A DNA stretch of 49,617 bases. It comes from an uncultured Bacilli bacterium (GTDB lineage: Bacteria; Bacillota_I; Bacilli_A; RF39; UBA660). The DNA is taken from positions 1 through 49,617 of the forward strand of contig CANRDB010000009.1 of NCBI GenBank assembly GCA_947629315.1. The letters are read 5' to 3'. Below, piece by piece: positions 34,638 to 42,404 of this stretch (the stretch's first letter is position 1; each line of letters starts with the position of its first letter). The position numbers were made by a program, and so were the translations under genes. Below the pieces are notes generated by a model. The model was not told where the DNA came from. It ran no database searches and was given only the letters and a program-made list of their open reading frames with translations.

Positions 34638-35771
34638 ATGAATAAAGTTCAAACAACCGATTTAGCAGTATTAGCAAAATCCTTTTATTTATTAGGAGAT
34701 TCTCTAGATTATTGTTATGATTGTACCTATTGTAGATTAAATGGAGAAAAATGTGAAGAAAAGCATTATCACATATTACCAAGTGAATTAAATCCTAATT
34801 TTACCAATTTACCAGTTGCTGTCAATTTATTTTATGGAGATCCTTTTTTACAGATAGATAATACTATCCATTATTTAAAAAGATTAGAGGCAGTTGGACA
34901 TAAGGGACCTGTTATCGTGATTACGAAAGGGGATTTTTCAAAGTTTCCAGATATCCGATTTGATTTAGATTTACATATCGCTTTTTCAACATTTGGAGTG
35001 GATTCTCCATTGGATGGTAATACGATGGAACGATTTGAAAACAATCTAAAGGAAACAAAAAAAAGAAAGAATAATTATAAGTATTCGATAGAATATCGAC
35101 CTATCATTTATAATGTGAATGATAGTATGGAGGCTTTTGATCGAGTTTTTGCTTTAGCGAAACAGTATCAGTTAGCTATCGGATATTCTGGCTTACAGGG
35201 AAAACCAGAAAGTGTAAAAATATGGCAAGAGCAGGGCATTCCTTTGCACCCATATCCCGGATTTCAATTTGGGCATAAAAAAATAATAGACGCTAAAATT
35301 ATGGAACTCTTTGAAAGAATGGCAAAAAGTTATGGAGTACCCGTTTTTAGAAAGACTTCTTGCTTATTTTCTTACGTTCATCATTTACCTAGAGATTATA
35401 ATGCGCACTACTATCGACCAACAGAACTAGGGTGTGATCAATGCGTCATGAAAGAACAATGTCAATCTTTTAAGAGTCATTTACCATTAGAGAATGATTT
35501 GAGTAATGTAATCCCTTTTGACTATAAAATCGTCAATAAACAAAATCATGTTTGTATATTAAAGCAAAAAGGAATTTGTGAATTTCCTACCGAAGATTGT
35601 GCACATATCAGTGGAAATATCATTAAAATTACAGAGCCACTTACTACTTCTGATGTACGTGTGATTAAATGGTTAACGGGGTATACCGTAGATGCTAATT
35701 TTTATGAGTCCCCTGAAATTAGTGAGAAATGGGTAAAAGATAAAACTTTGTTATTGAGGGGCAATAGATGA
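34638..35771 (+). CDS. Cysteine-rich, radical-SAM-like protein
   Basis: The start is taken at 34638 after AAGGAGGAAAAT. 377 residues. An N-terminal cluster C26-x2-C29-x2-C32 with C39 (DYCYDCTYCRLNGEKC) is followed by VAVNLFYGDPFLQ, GPVIVITKGDF, LDLHIAFSTFGVDSPLDG and YSIEYRPIIYN. The strand order and the GDPF block suggest a radical SAM TIM barrel, but the classical CxxxCxxC is replaced by CxxCxxC. A second Cys group (GCDQCVMKEQC, then CILKQKGICEFPTEDC) could hold an auxiliary cluster. Not a family I can name. It overlaps the HAD gene by 4 bp, suggesting a joint role. Confidence 0.65.
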   Translation: MNKVQTTDLAVLAKSFYLLGDSLDYCYDCTYCRLNGEKCEEKHYHILPSELNPNFTNLPVAVNLFYGDPFLQIDNTIHYLKRLEAVGHKGPVIVITKGDFSKFPDIRFDLDLHIAFSTFGVDSPLDGNTMERFENNLKETKKRKNNYKYSIEYRPIIYNVNDSMEAFDRVFALAKQYQLAIGYSGLQGKPESVKIWQEQGIPLHPYPGFQFGHKKIIDAKIMELFERMAKSYGVPVFRKTSCLFSYVHHLPRDYNAHYYRPTELGCDQCVMKEQCQSFKSHLPLENDLSNVIPFDYKIVNKQNHVCILKQKGICEFPTEDCAHISGNIIKITEPLTTSDVRVIKWLTGYTVDANFYESPEISEKWVKDKTLLLRGNR

Positions 35772-36406
35772 TTATTGGAATTGATATAGATGGCATTATA
35801 TTGGATTTCGAAAGGACAATGAGGACTTTTGCAGAACTATACGATTTATTGATATTAAAGAAAAATGGAGTAAAATATCCAAATGAATTTGATTATTTGA
35901 AACGTTATGATTGGACTGAGTCGGAACGTAAAAATTTTATTGACCAATATTTAGTGTATGCCACTCTTACTTCAACACCATTACTACCCTTGGCAAAAGA
36001 ACTGTTGGAATTACTTACTGTAGAAGGATTTCAGTTTTATTTTATTACTGCTAGAGGACTTTTCAAAAAAGAAACGAAAGAGGCCGTTATTCAGGTATTT
36101 CAAAATAACGATTTACCAATTAACGCTATTCACTGGGGAGTGAAAGATAAAGTATCGAAATGTGTGGAATTAGGAGTTGATTTTATGATAGAAGATAACC
36201 CAACTACCTGCCAACTATTACATCAACAAGGAATAAAAACTTTATATTGGAGAGATAAAGATAGTCAAATGATTCCTGAGGATGAATATTTAAGAGAAGT
36301 TTCCAATGTTGGAGAAATATGCCGCATCCTATTTCGTTTGGGAGGATTAAAAAATTCCAAAGAAGTATACGAAAAAATTTTAAAGCGTAAAAGCCAAATG
36401 AAATAG
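35768..36406 (+). CDS. HAD-superfamily 5'(3')-nucleotidase-like phosphatase
   Basis: 212 residues. HAD motif I is GIDIDGIILDF (D6, D8), motif II is the FITARG strand (YFITARGLFKKE), motif III uses GVKDK (Lys), and motif IV is FMIEDNP. This arrangement matches the NT5C / nucleotidase-like HAD branch acting on nucleoside monophosphates. It overlaps the upstream Cys-rich gene (ATGA), so the pair is translationally coupled. Substrate not certain. Confidence 0.85.
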   Translation: MIIGIDIDGIILDFERTMRTFAELYDLLILKKNGVKYPNEFDYLKRYDWTESERKNFIDQYLVYATLTSTPLLPLAKELLELLTVEGFQFYFITARGLFKKETKEAVIQVFQNNDLPINAIHWGVKDKVSKCVELGVDFMIEDNPTTCQLLHQQGIKTLYWRDKDSQMIPEDEYLREVSNVGEICRILFRLGGLKNSKEVYEKILKRKSQMK

Positions 36407-36475
36407 TTAAAGTAAGTTTTCTATACTCTAATGATGATAAAAAAAGCACTCTTTAATCGAAAAGAGTACAGATAG

Positions 36476-36510
36476 GAAAGAGGAGATATTTGAACTATTC
36501 CTCTTTTTTT
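36476..36510 (+). terminator. Terminator of the LysR-HAD region
   Basis: AAAGAGGA and TTCCTCTTT arms followed by a run of T. Confidence 0.8.
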
Positions 36511-36573
36511 CTTGGAATAATATGTTTAAGATAAAAACAAGCATTCTTATGTTCTCAATTTATGATAATTCTA

Positions 36574-37248
36574 CTATTTCAGTTTTTTATAAAAATCTTT
36601 TTTCCAATTTATTCTTTCCCCATTATTTCTTATATAATTTAAGGAACCATATCGATAATTTTTGTCTGTTAAAAATTCAATTTTTTCAATTTCTCCTAAA
36701 AAAATTCTCCAAACACAACCTTGCAAGATATCACTATTAGTGGTTATGCATCTATCAAAACTTTTTCTAATTTCATCACATACTTGTAGAAATTTTTGAT
36801 CAGTTCTATGAAATTCAAATTTATCTTTTCTGACAAAAGCTTCTAGGTCTTCCTGCGTTATCTGATAACGAGATAGTTTTTTATCAAATTGTTCCTTATC
36901 TTTTAATGAGATAGGTATATATGTATTGTTAAGCAAAAAAGAGTATCTTCTAAAATCTGTAACAAAAACCTCTTTCTTATTTTTGTGAAAGGTTATTTTT
37001 ACATCAAATCCTTTTACAGGCTCTCCTTTGTGTTTAGGAGGACAAATATGATGATAACATTTTACCCAACACCAAATAGGATATTTAACATTATATTTGT
37101 TTTCTATTGATTGATTCATTTTTTCTATGACCCATTGATAGGTAGAACCTGTTTTTTTTATGTCAATATATTTTTCATCACATTCTAAATATCCTTTATT
37201 GATTAAACTTTTTAAGGCATCTAACGATTGAAAAGTTACTAATTTCAT
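36574..37248 (-). CDS. DUF3841 protein
   Basis: 224 residues. MKLVTFQSLDALKSLINKGYLECDEKY, TYQWVIEKMNQ and YPIWCWVKCYHH match DUF3841, a family of unknown function with a conserved WxW patch and a Cys/His-rich region. Start after TAGGTGATGAT. First gene of the accessory island next to the end of the plus-strand core block. Its transcript is followed by convergent sequence with no clear terminator of its own. Confidence 0.8.
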   Translation of the reverse strand: MKLVTFQSLDALKSLINKGYLECDEKYIDIKKTGSTYQWVIEKMNQSIENKYNVKYPIWCWVKCYHHICPPKHKGEPVKGFDVKITFHKNKKEVFVTDFRRYSFLLNNTYIPISLKDKEQFDKKLSRYQITQEDLEAFVRKDKFEFHRTDQKFLQVCDEIRKSFDRCITTNSDILQGCVWRIFLGEIEKIEFLTDKNYRYGSLNYIRNNGERINWKKDFYKKLK

Positions 37249-37265
37249 ATCATCACCTAAAAAGT

Positions 37266-37294
37266 ATTATACTCCTTCCTTTTACCTTTGACAA
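37266..37294 (-). promoter_or_regulatory. Promoter of the DUF3841 gene
   Basis: Minus strand TTGTCA (37294-37289), 17-bp spacer, TATAAT (37271-37266). Confidence 0.7.
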
Positions 37295-37339
37295 AAGAAT
37301 TGAAAGGGGATTTCTATGAAGGTAATTGAAACTTACCTA

Positions 37340-38092
37340 TCAATTTTTAGAGTATTCCTTTTTACATTTGAAATAAACATAATAAGAATGATCATTTTGT
37401 TCCTTATATTTAGGTTTTATTTTAATGATTTCTTTGGTTGCATAAGATTCTGCCATATGCTCTAATTGAAATCCTGCATCAATTAATCCATTAACCAAAT
37501 GAGACATATTTCTGTGATAGGTTTCTACCCCATCTACGAACCAGTGACTTATTCTTTTGCCCTCATTATTATAGTCACTGATTAAAAAGTATTTTTTATC
37601 ATTGATGATTACAAAATTATTAGCATAATCTTGTAAAATTGCACAGGAATCCATTGGATGTCCGTGTGAAAAAATAAATCTTCCGCCATCATTTAATATA
37701 TGATAAACTTTTTTGCATAAACTATCGTAATCTTCTACATAATGAATAGCTAGGGATGAAACGACTAAATCAAATTTTTCTCCTAATTGATCGATATCGT
37801 TCATAGACATTATTTTATATTCAATCTTGTTGCTACTAGTGTTCTTATTTTCCTCATTAATCATGTTGCTTGATAAATCAACTCCAACAACTCTTTTAGC
37901 ACCCATTTCTATGAATTTTCGATCGTGACCGCCAGTTCCACAACCCAAATCTAATATCGATAAATTGGTTACATCACCTATTAATTCTAATAATTGTGGC
38001 ATTTCTATCAATTCATTGGCACTTAAGCTATTTCTCATATTTTGATATTCTTCAAAAAATTTTTGATTATCGTATATATTTTGTTCTCTCAT
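37340..38092 (-). CDS. Class I SAM-dependent methyltransferase
   Basis: 250 residues. Motif I is LDLGCGTGG (47-55), the acidic loop follows in VVGVDLSSNM, then FDLVVSSLAIHYVED and GGRFIFSHGHPM. The resemblance is to ubiquinone/menaquinone-type or small-molecule methyltransferases; substrate is unknown. Start after AAGGAGACTAGAAT. The region immediately upstream holds a toxin-less antitoxin-like promoter and hairpin, which could equally be this gene's own attenuated leader. Confidence 0.9.
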   Translation of the reverse strand: MREQNIYDNQKFFEEYQNMRNSLSANELIEMPQLLELIGDVTNLSILDLGCGTGGHDRKFIEMGAKRVVGVDLSSNMINEENKNTSSNKIEYKIMSMNDIDQLGEKFDLVVSSLAIHYVEDYDSLCKKVYHILNDGGRFIFSHGHPMDSCAILQDYANNFVIINDKKYFLISDYNNEGKRISHWFVDGVETYHRNMSHLVNGLIDAGFQLEHMAESYATKEIIKIKPKYKEQNDHSYYVYFKCKKEYSKN

Positions 38093-38160
38093 ATTCTAGT
38101 CTCCTTCCCAATTTCTCAATTGATGATAATTTGGCTATTATTTTTTACTATTGAAATAAT

Positions 38161-38212
38161 AAAAAACATCTGATTTTCACAATCAAATGTATCTTTCAAG
38201 TATCATGCACAC
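38161..38212 (-). ncRNA. Orphan antitoxin-like RNA (unit D)
   Basis: Predicted transcript from about 38210 to 38161 on the minus strand, ending in the hairpin ACATTTGATT / AATCAGATGT plus TTTTTT. Promoter and first part resemble antitoxin RNAs of the three units at 39-43 kb. No toxin frame with a ribosome site is found on the opposite strand, only a 16-codon hydrophobic remnant (MIIWLLFFTIEIIKNI). It could instead be an attenuator for the methyltransferase gene downstream. Confidence 0.45.
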
Positions 38213-38216
38213 ATTC

Positions 38217-38245
38217 ATCATAACATAAACACGATTTTTTGACAA
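38217..38245 (-). promoter_or_regulatory. Promoter of unit D RNA
   Basis: Minus strand TTGTCA (38245-38240), 17-bp spacer, TATGAT (38222-38217), same spacing and flanking as the antitoxin promoters of the other units. Confidence 0.6.
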
Positions 38246-38335
38246 GTTGCTTTCTACCTTTACTCGAAAGCCTAAGTATCCATCCATCTTTTGTCCTAAG
38301 AAAAGATGTACAACAACTTATTTTAGTAGAATATA
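38246..38335. repeat. Degenerate unit-tail repeat, copy D
   Basis: Sequence after the unit D promoter (ACTCGAAA..., CTAAGAAAAGATGTACAAC then AACTT) resembles the tails at 42516-42600 and 41253-41330. Weak, but the final ACAAC...ACTT-T block is shared by all three. Confidence 0.4.
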
Positions 38336-38347
38336 ATAAAATCTAAT

Positions 38348-39244
38348 TTAATTTTTTTGATTGATAAGTTCTTCTTTTAAACCATCTTCCATGTTTATTT
38401 TTGTTGGAATTATATATTTTGCATGAATTTTATTAGATATTAAATTCGTAATTACTTTCATGGCCCTTGAACCATCAAACCATAAAGGGTTATCACTTCT
38501 CTCACGTATTTGATTTAAAGAGGTGATAAGGGCATTATGATCATAATCATCACTCATATCTTTTGTTATCATATATTTTTGGTTTTTAGATTTATACAAT
38601 GTGTTTTCTAATAACTTATAACCTGCATTATTATACCAATATAAATGATCTCCTCCTGCTAATATTAAAACTTCAGCTTCTATATTTATATTTCCAATTA
38701 GTTTATTAATATAATTATAAACTTCATTAAAAGTACATTTAGGAATATCATCTTTTAAACTATTGAATTTTTGTGTAACATCTACAACTCCAAAGTTATA
38801 GTATTTTTTATCAACCACTTTACCATTATTAACAAAGATTAATTCAATGGACCCTCCACCACCAATAAATACACAGATATTTCCATTATATTTTATTTTG
38901 TGATAACATCCTAATGCTGTATATTTTGCTTCATCTTCTTGAGATACTACTTCTATTTCTACATTAAACTTACTTTTTAATTTCGAATTAACATTGTTTA
39001 ATTCTTCTGTATGAATATTTCTAAATATACTACATCCGTAAACATGAATATCTTTTGTATATTGCAATGCCTTTTCTATTACATTAAATAGTTTATTTAA
39101 ATCATCTTCCGCTATTTTTTGGTTGTTGTTATAATTTTTTTTAAATTCTATTGTTGTATTATCATCATATATCATTTTTTCATTCTTATAGATATGTGTT
39201 TTAGTATTATTACTTCCTATTTCAATAATAGCAAATGCTTGCAT
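38348..39244 (-). CDS. Ppx/GppA-like exopolyphosphatase / guanosine pentaphosphatase
   Basis: 298 residues, short form with only the ASKHA two-lobed phosphatase. Motifs: IIEIGSNNTKTHIYK (phosphate 1), VSQEDEAKYTALG with the catalytic Glu (about 101-113), FIGGGGSIEL (phosphate 2) and LILAGGDH. Substrates in the family are inorganic polyphosphate or pppGpp. Start after AGGAGGTAAGGAA. Divergent from toxin unit C. A 9-bp inverted repeat lies just upstream and recurs before the Nudix gene at 43.6 kb. Confidence 0.85.
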   Translation of the reverse strand: MQAFAIIEIGSNNTKTHIYKNEKMIYDDNTTIEFKKNYNNNQKIAEDDLNKLFNVIEKALQYTKDIHVYGCSIFRNIHTEELNNVNSKLKSKFNVEIEVVSQEDEAKYTALGCYHKIKYNGNICVFIGGGGSIELIFVNNGKVVDKKYYNFGVVDVTQKFNSLKDDIPKCTFNEVYNYINKLIGNINIEAEVLILAGGDHLYWYNNAGYKLLENTLYKSKNQKYMITKDMSDDYDHNALITSLNQIRERSDNPLWFDGSRAMKVITNLISNKIHAKYIIPTKINMEDGLKEELINQKN

Positions 39245-39271
39245 TTCCTTACCTCCTATATCATATTCGAC

Positions 39272-39304
39272 TTGTCAATAGGAAAGTGTGTTTTCTATTG
39301 ACAA
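39272..39304. promoter_or_regulatory. Inverted repeat upstream of the Ppx-like gene
   Basis: TTGTCAATA (39272-39280) and TATTGACAA (39296-39304) separated by 15 bp, between the Ppx-like gene and the toxin C promoter. The same arms occur 5' of the 42962 Nudix gene. Possible shared operator. Confidence 0.45.
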
Positions 39305-39319
39305 ATCTATCAATTCCTA

Positions 39320-39348
39320 TTGTACACAGAACATTCGTTTGATATAAT
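39320..39348 (+). promoter_or_regulatory. Promoter of toxin unit C mRNA
   Basis: TTGTAC (39320-39325), 17-bp spacer, TATAAT (39343-39348). Confidence 0.75.
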
Positions 39349-39372
39349 GTTAATGGATACATTTGAAATATA

Positions 39373-39549
39373 TCAGATGCTTTCCCTTTCTATTTATCAA
39401 CAGATAAAAGAAAGGTGGTGATATGTATGACAAAAAGAGAATTTTCTCAATTTATTATAATATTACTCCTATTCTTAGTGGTAATTATTTTACTTCTAAA
39501 ATAGCAAAAGCATCCGATTTTAACATTTGTTGATTTCAGATGCTATCCC
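39373..39549 (+). repeat. Direct repeats flanking toxin C
   Basis: TCAGATGCTTTCCC (39373-39386) in the 5' leader and TCAGATGCTATCCC (39536-39549) after the stop, 13 of 14 identical. The antisense RNA is complementary to the second copy and hence also to the first, as in Fst/par-type regulation. Confidence 0.7.
39427..39504 (+). CDS. Hydrophobic small peptide, candidate type I toxin (unit C)
   Basis: 25 residues starting MTKREFSQF, then an uninterrupted hydrophobic stretch ending LLLK. Ribosome site AAAGGTGGTG lies 6-9 bp upstream. The 5' leader can fold CCTTTC against GAAAGG, masking that site. Promoter, leader repeats, a shared hairpin with a convergent RNA and size match Fst/Ldr-like or TxpA/BsrG-like membrane toxins. 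Toxicity is inferred from the architecture, not from sequence homology. Confidence 0.65.
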   Translation: MTKREFSQFIIILLLFLVVIILLLK

Positions 39550-39614
39550 AAGGGAATGCATTTGATTGGGCTAATCAAATGTATCCTTTTTTATTTTATG
39601 CAAGTTTCCTTGAC
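39502..39614 (-). ncRNA. Candidate antisense antitoxin RNA (unit C)
   Basis: Predicted from the promoter at 39649-39621 to the hairpin AGCATC...GATGCT and TTTTGC near 39505. It overlaps the toxin 3' region convergently, including the direct repeat. Confidence 0.6.
39553..39592 (+). terminator. Toxin C terminator
   Basis: ATGCATTTGATT, loop GGGCT, AATCAAATGTAT and T6. Transcribed through by the antitoxin RNA. Confidence 0.85.
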
Positions 39615-39620
39615 AGATAC

Positions 39621-39649
39621 ATAGTAACATAAAAACGGCTTTTTGACAA
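39621..39649 (-). promoter_or_regulatory. Promoter of antitoxin RNA C
   Basis: Minus strand TTGTCA (39649-39644), 17-bp spacer, TACTAT (39626-39621). The IS element begins 12 bp upstream of its -35. Confidence 0.75.
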
Positions 39650-39652
39650 GTC

Positions 39653-39660
39653 GCTTTATA
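39653..39660. repeat. Target-site duplication of the IS, left
   Basis: GCTTTATA, identical to 41245-41252. Confidence 0.85.
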
Positions 39661-39871
39661 TTTGAGTTTCGGTTTTTTACGAAAAAAATCGGAGCAAATT
39701 TAATTTTGAATTAAATCATAGGGATATTTTTAATAAATATTCATCAAAGTTCCATATTTCTCCACACCAATATAGAACATCTGAAAATGCTCTTTTTTCT
39801 ATGATTAAATTAAATATATTCTATAGTTTTAATACTAATTGTTTATATTTTTCTCTCTTTTCTATTTTTTT

Positions 39872-40852
39872 CTATTCTTTTATTCCTGTATGTGCATATT
39901 TTAATATCTCACTTATTCCTTTTGCCATTTGGCTAAGCCATACTATTACTTTCCTTTTCAATGACTTACTTCTCTCTATTATCTTGATACTTAATAATTT
40001 TTTGTCCATATCTTCTATCAACATAGCCATCTGTCCTAAATGTATTATTAACATTAAATTAAGATTATTCATTGATTTTAACGTTCTTACTCTCATATTT
40101 TCAAATTCATATTCTTGTTTCTTACTTCTAAAATATTCTTCTACTCTCCATCTGTAAAAGTAAAGTCTCACTACTTTTATTACATCTTCCTTTGAATGTA
40201 TTGTTCTATTTGTTAGTAGAATTAGTGGTCTTTCTTCACTAAGTCCATATACAAATACTAGCTCATATTCTTTTTTATTGTTGGTCATTTGTACTTTTGT
40301 ATGTGATACTGATATTTCTACTTTACTATCTTCAAACCATAACTCCATTCTTACTTTTCCTTTTCTTTTTAGTGCCTCTTGATAGGCATTCTTTTTCTTA
40401 CCCTTAAAAAGAAAGTTTCTTTTGTCATTCATTCGAATCACGAAGTAGTTTCCACTTTGATCTATGTACTCTATGAGTCTATTATCATCATATCCTCGAT
40501 CAAATATCATATTACTTTTTCTATTTAATACTTTGATAGCTGTATCTATACTATCTATTGTATATTTATTTTTACTTATAAAATCTTTACTTTTACAGGA
40601 ATATATTTCACTATATACACTTATTGGTTGTTTCTCATTTTTTCCTAATACTACCGCTTCACATACATGATAGCCATTCACTATTTTCTTGTTTGGATCT
40701 GATGCATCTATAATCCTATCTAAATCTTCAAATTTTTTTCCATATCTTTTCGCTATATCACTATCATCAAATATACATATTGGTTCTTCTGGAAAGTAAT
40801 CTTTTATTTTATTTAGATAATTGTTCTTAATTACTCTTACATTTTTTCTCAC
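39872..40852 (-). CDS. IS4-family transposase, catalytic part (second frame)
   Basis: 326 residues with the DDE core: first Asp in CIFDDSDIAKRYGKK, second in MIFDRGYDDN, and the IS4 signature Y-x2-R-x3-E-x6-K in YFYRWRVEEYFRSKKQEYEFEN. The frame begins (GTG) within the end of the upstream frame. Joining them requires loss of one A from the A6 run at 40842-40847. Either the element is broken by a 1-nt insertion or the protein is made by transcriptional slippage. Confidence 0.85.
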   Translation of the reverse strand: MRKNVRVIKNNYLNKIKDYFPEEPICIFDDSDIAKRYGKKFEDLDRIIDASDPNKKIVNGYHVCEAVVLGKNEKQPISVYSEIYSCKSKDFISKNKYTIDSIDTAIKVLNRKSNMIFDRGYDDNRLIEYIDQSGNYFVIRMNDKRNFLFKGKKKNAYQEALKRKGKVRMELWFEDSKVEISVSHTKVQMTNNKKEYELVFVYGLSEERPLILLTNRTIHSKEDVIKVVRLYFYRWRVEEYFRSKKQEYEFENMRVRTLKSMNNLNLMLIIHLGQMAMLIEDMDKKLLSIKIIERSKSLKRKVIVWLSQMAKGISEILKYAHTGIKE

Positions 40853-41081
40853 TTAACGCTTGAAGATTATCACATAATCTTTCAACTGTATTCTTTAATT
40901 TTATATTTTCATTTAATGCCCTTGATATCTCTGAGATTAAACAACTTTTACTTTTTGATAAACCATACTGCATATCAAATATAAATTTTCTTTCTTTTTT
41001 ATCTAACCCTTCTGAAATTTTTTTTGAAAAATTTAAAATTTCTCTTTTCGTCTCATAAACTTCCATAGTATAATTATTCAT
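40827..41081 (-). CDS. IS4-family transposase, N-terminal part (first frame)
   Basis: 84 residues (MNNYTMEVYETKREILNFSKK...LSEKKCKSN). It shares the A6 run with the downstream frame. This corresponds to the N-terminal DNA-binding region of a roughly 400-residue transposase. Start after AAGGAGGTCC. Confidence 0.75.
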   Translation of the reverse strand: MNNYTMEVYETKREILNFSKKISEGLDKKERKFIFDMQYGLSKSKSCLISEISRALNENIKLKNTVERLCDNLQALSEKKCKSN

Positions 41082-41244
41082 TGGAAAGGACCTCCTTATT
41101 TTTTGTTTAGTACTAATTTTTTACTGTAATTAAATTTTACTAAATTTTGGAAGTTTTTTCCTTATTTTTTGCACAAAAAAATGAATCTGTGGATAAAACA
41201 AATTCATTTTTTTCTTTTACTCCTATTTTTTACCGGAACTCAAA

Positions 41245-41252
41245 GCTTTATA
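41245..41252. repeat. Target-site duplication of the IS, right
   Basis: GCTTTATA, identical to 39653-39660. Confidence 0.85.
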
Positions 41253-41257
41253 TTGAT

Positions 41258-41292
41258 ACTCGAAAAGTTCGAGTTTGGTATCTATCTGGTGC
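41258..41292 (-). repeat. tRNA-trailer-like hairpin, copy without tRNA
   Basis: ACTCGAA-AAG-TTCGAGT hairpin. 41270-41292 is identical over 23 bp to 43718-43740 (3' end and trailer of tRNA-Leu), including GCACCA. No T-arm or other tRNA sequence lies next to it. Confidence 0.75.
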
Positions 41293-41360
41293 GAATAACG
41301 TAGTAATCTACAACTTTTTCTAAAGGATATTAATTTATGAATCAATCTCTAAATACATTG

Positions 41361-41888
41361 TTATAATACTTTATTTTTACTTTTAAATCTTTCAGCTAAA
41401 TAATTAGTAAATTTTACTAATTCTTCTAAATTATTCACATATTTATTTTCTAAATAACTTAAAGTTTGATATGCACTATCTATATCTTCTTGTGATATAT
41501 CACCTTTATTAAATGCTTCTAATAGTTCATTTTCATCTATAACTATTTTTTCTCCAGAAGGTGTAATAATCATATCTAAATATAAATCATCTTCAAATGG
41601 GATATCATTTTCAATACCTATATTTTTAGATATATCAAAATACCACTCAATAAGATTATTATTATCATCAAACATAATAGTAATGGCATATTTACCATTA
41701 TCTGGATACACCTCAAACCATTCATAATTTTCATCTTTAATACAGATATTAGTTATACCATTATATACTATTAATGGCTTTTTTACATCTTTTATTTTAA
41801 TAAAACAAGCATATCCCTTAAAATAGTCATCTTCTATTCTTTCTTGAAAATATTCGCCCTCAACTTGATTTGCAAATCGCCTTTTCAT
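41361..41888 (-). CDS. DUF402-domain protein (nucleoside tri/diphosphatase-like)
   Basis: 175 residues. The DUF402 core is seen in EYPDNGKYAITIMFDDNNNLIEWYFDISKN, IENDIPFEDDLYLDMIITPSGE and EAFNKGDISQEDIDSAYQTL. Related characterised proteins hydrolyse nucleoside tri- and diphosphates with divalent metal; the conserved acidic residues D-x-Y-x-D are present. Start after AAGGCGATAAATT. Its promoter region shares an 18-bp block with that of toxin unit C. It sits inside the toxin-unit island. Confidence 0.8.
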   Translation of the reverse strand: MKRRFANQVEGEYFQERIEDDYFKGYACFIKIKDVKKPLIVYNGITNICIKDENYEWFEVYPDNGKYAITIMFDDNNNLIEWYFDISKNIGIENDIPFEDDLYLDMIITPSGEKIVIDENELLEAFNKGDISQEDIDSAYQTLSYLENKYVNNLEELVKFTNYLAERFKSKNKVL

Positions 41889-41957
41889 AATTTATCGCCT
41901 TTTTTCATTAACATTATATCAAAGGTTGATAATTATTGATATATTATTGCTAAATTT

Positions 41958-42083
41958 TTATTTCAAAATCATCTTTACTATACCATTATTACGATCTTTA
42001 CAATAATCATAATTATCTTTAATATCAGTTTTTTCTTGATTATCAATAATCGCATGAGTATATAATTTTTTTGAAAACTCCAT
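41958..42083 (-). pseudogene. Possible gene fragment
   Basis: A 41-codon frame starting MEFSKKLYTHAIIDNQEK and ending GIVKMILK, with no ribosome site; the frame runs nine codons further upstream to a stop. The C-terminal pattern (IKDNYDYCKDRNNGIVKMIL) looks like the tail of a truncated enzyme, perhaps a dehydrogenase. The rest of 41889-42190 holds nothing else recognised. Confidence 0.3.
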
Positions 42084-42194
42084 ATATTCTTTTAGATAAA
42101 ATTTTGTTTATGACAAAATTATTAACCCCTTAGGTATTTTGACAAGTGTATCAAAATACTTTATTGAAAAACAATAAAATTAATTAATGTTCGA

Positions 42195-42223
42195 TTGTTT
42201 TATAATATCAGTTATAGTATAAT
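42195..42223 (+). promoter_or_regulatory. Promoter of toxin unit A mRNA
   Basis: TTGTTT (42195-42200), 17-bp spacer, TATAAT (42218-42223). Confidence 0.75.
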
Positions 42224-42244
42224 ATTTGTAGGAACATTTGATGT

Positions 42245-42404
42245 GAGTGTCTGCCTCCAATCTTGAGAAAGAAAGGAGGGATACAATGAAAAAAAGAACT
42301 TTTATTGTAAAAGTCCTTCGGCTTATTGCTATCATTTTATTACTCCTTACCTTATTGGTAATTGCGATAAAAATATGACACTCAATCAGCATTGATCGAG
42401 TGTC
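42245..42404 (+). repeat. Direct repeats flanking toxin A
   Basis: GAGTGTC at 42245-42251 in the leader and at 42398-42404 after the stop. Confidence 0.5.
42286..42378 (+). CDS. Hydrophobic small peptide, candidate type I toxin (unit A)
   Basis: 30 residues: basic start MKKRTFIVKVLR, then a hydrophobic helix rich in Leu/Ile, ending AIKI. Paralogue of the unit B peptide. The ribosome site GGAGG (42275-42279) can pair with CCTCC (42254-42258) in its own leader, predicting a translationally locked full-length mRNA. A convergent antisense promoter and shared hairpins follow. Confidence 0.7.
   Translation: MKKRTFIVKVLRLIAIILLLLTLLVIAIKI

Larger units (their letters stand above)
39661..41244 (-). 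mobile_element. IS4-family insertion sequence with 8-bp target duplication
   Basis: About 1584 bp. Imperfect terminal inverted repeats: left TTTGAGTTTCGGT at 39661, right end complement TTTGAGTTCCGGT at 41244 (12 of 13). GCTTTATA flanks both ends exactly, so insertion is recent. It carries one transposase in two overlapping frames on the minus strand; the rest is 3' and 5' untranslated sequence. Its removal rejoins the unit C antitoxin promoter to its downstream tail repeat. Confidence 0.85.
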
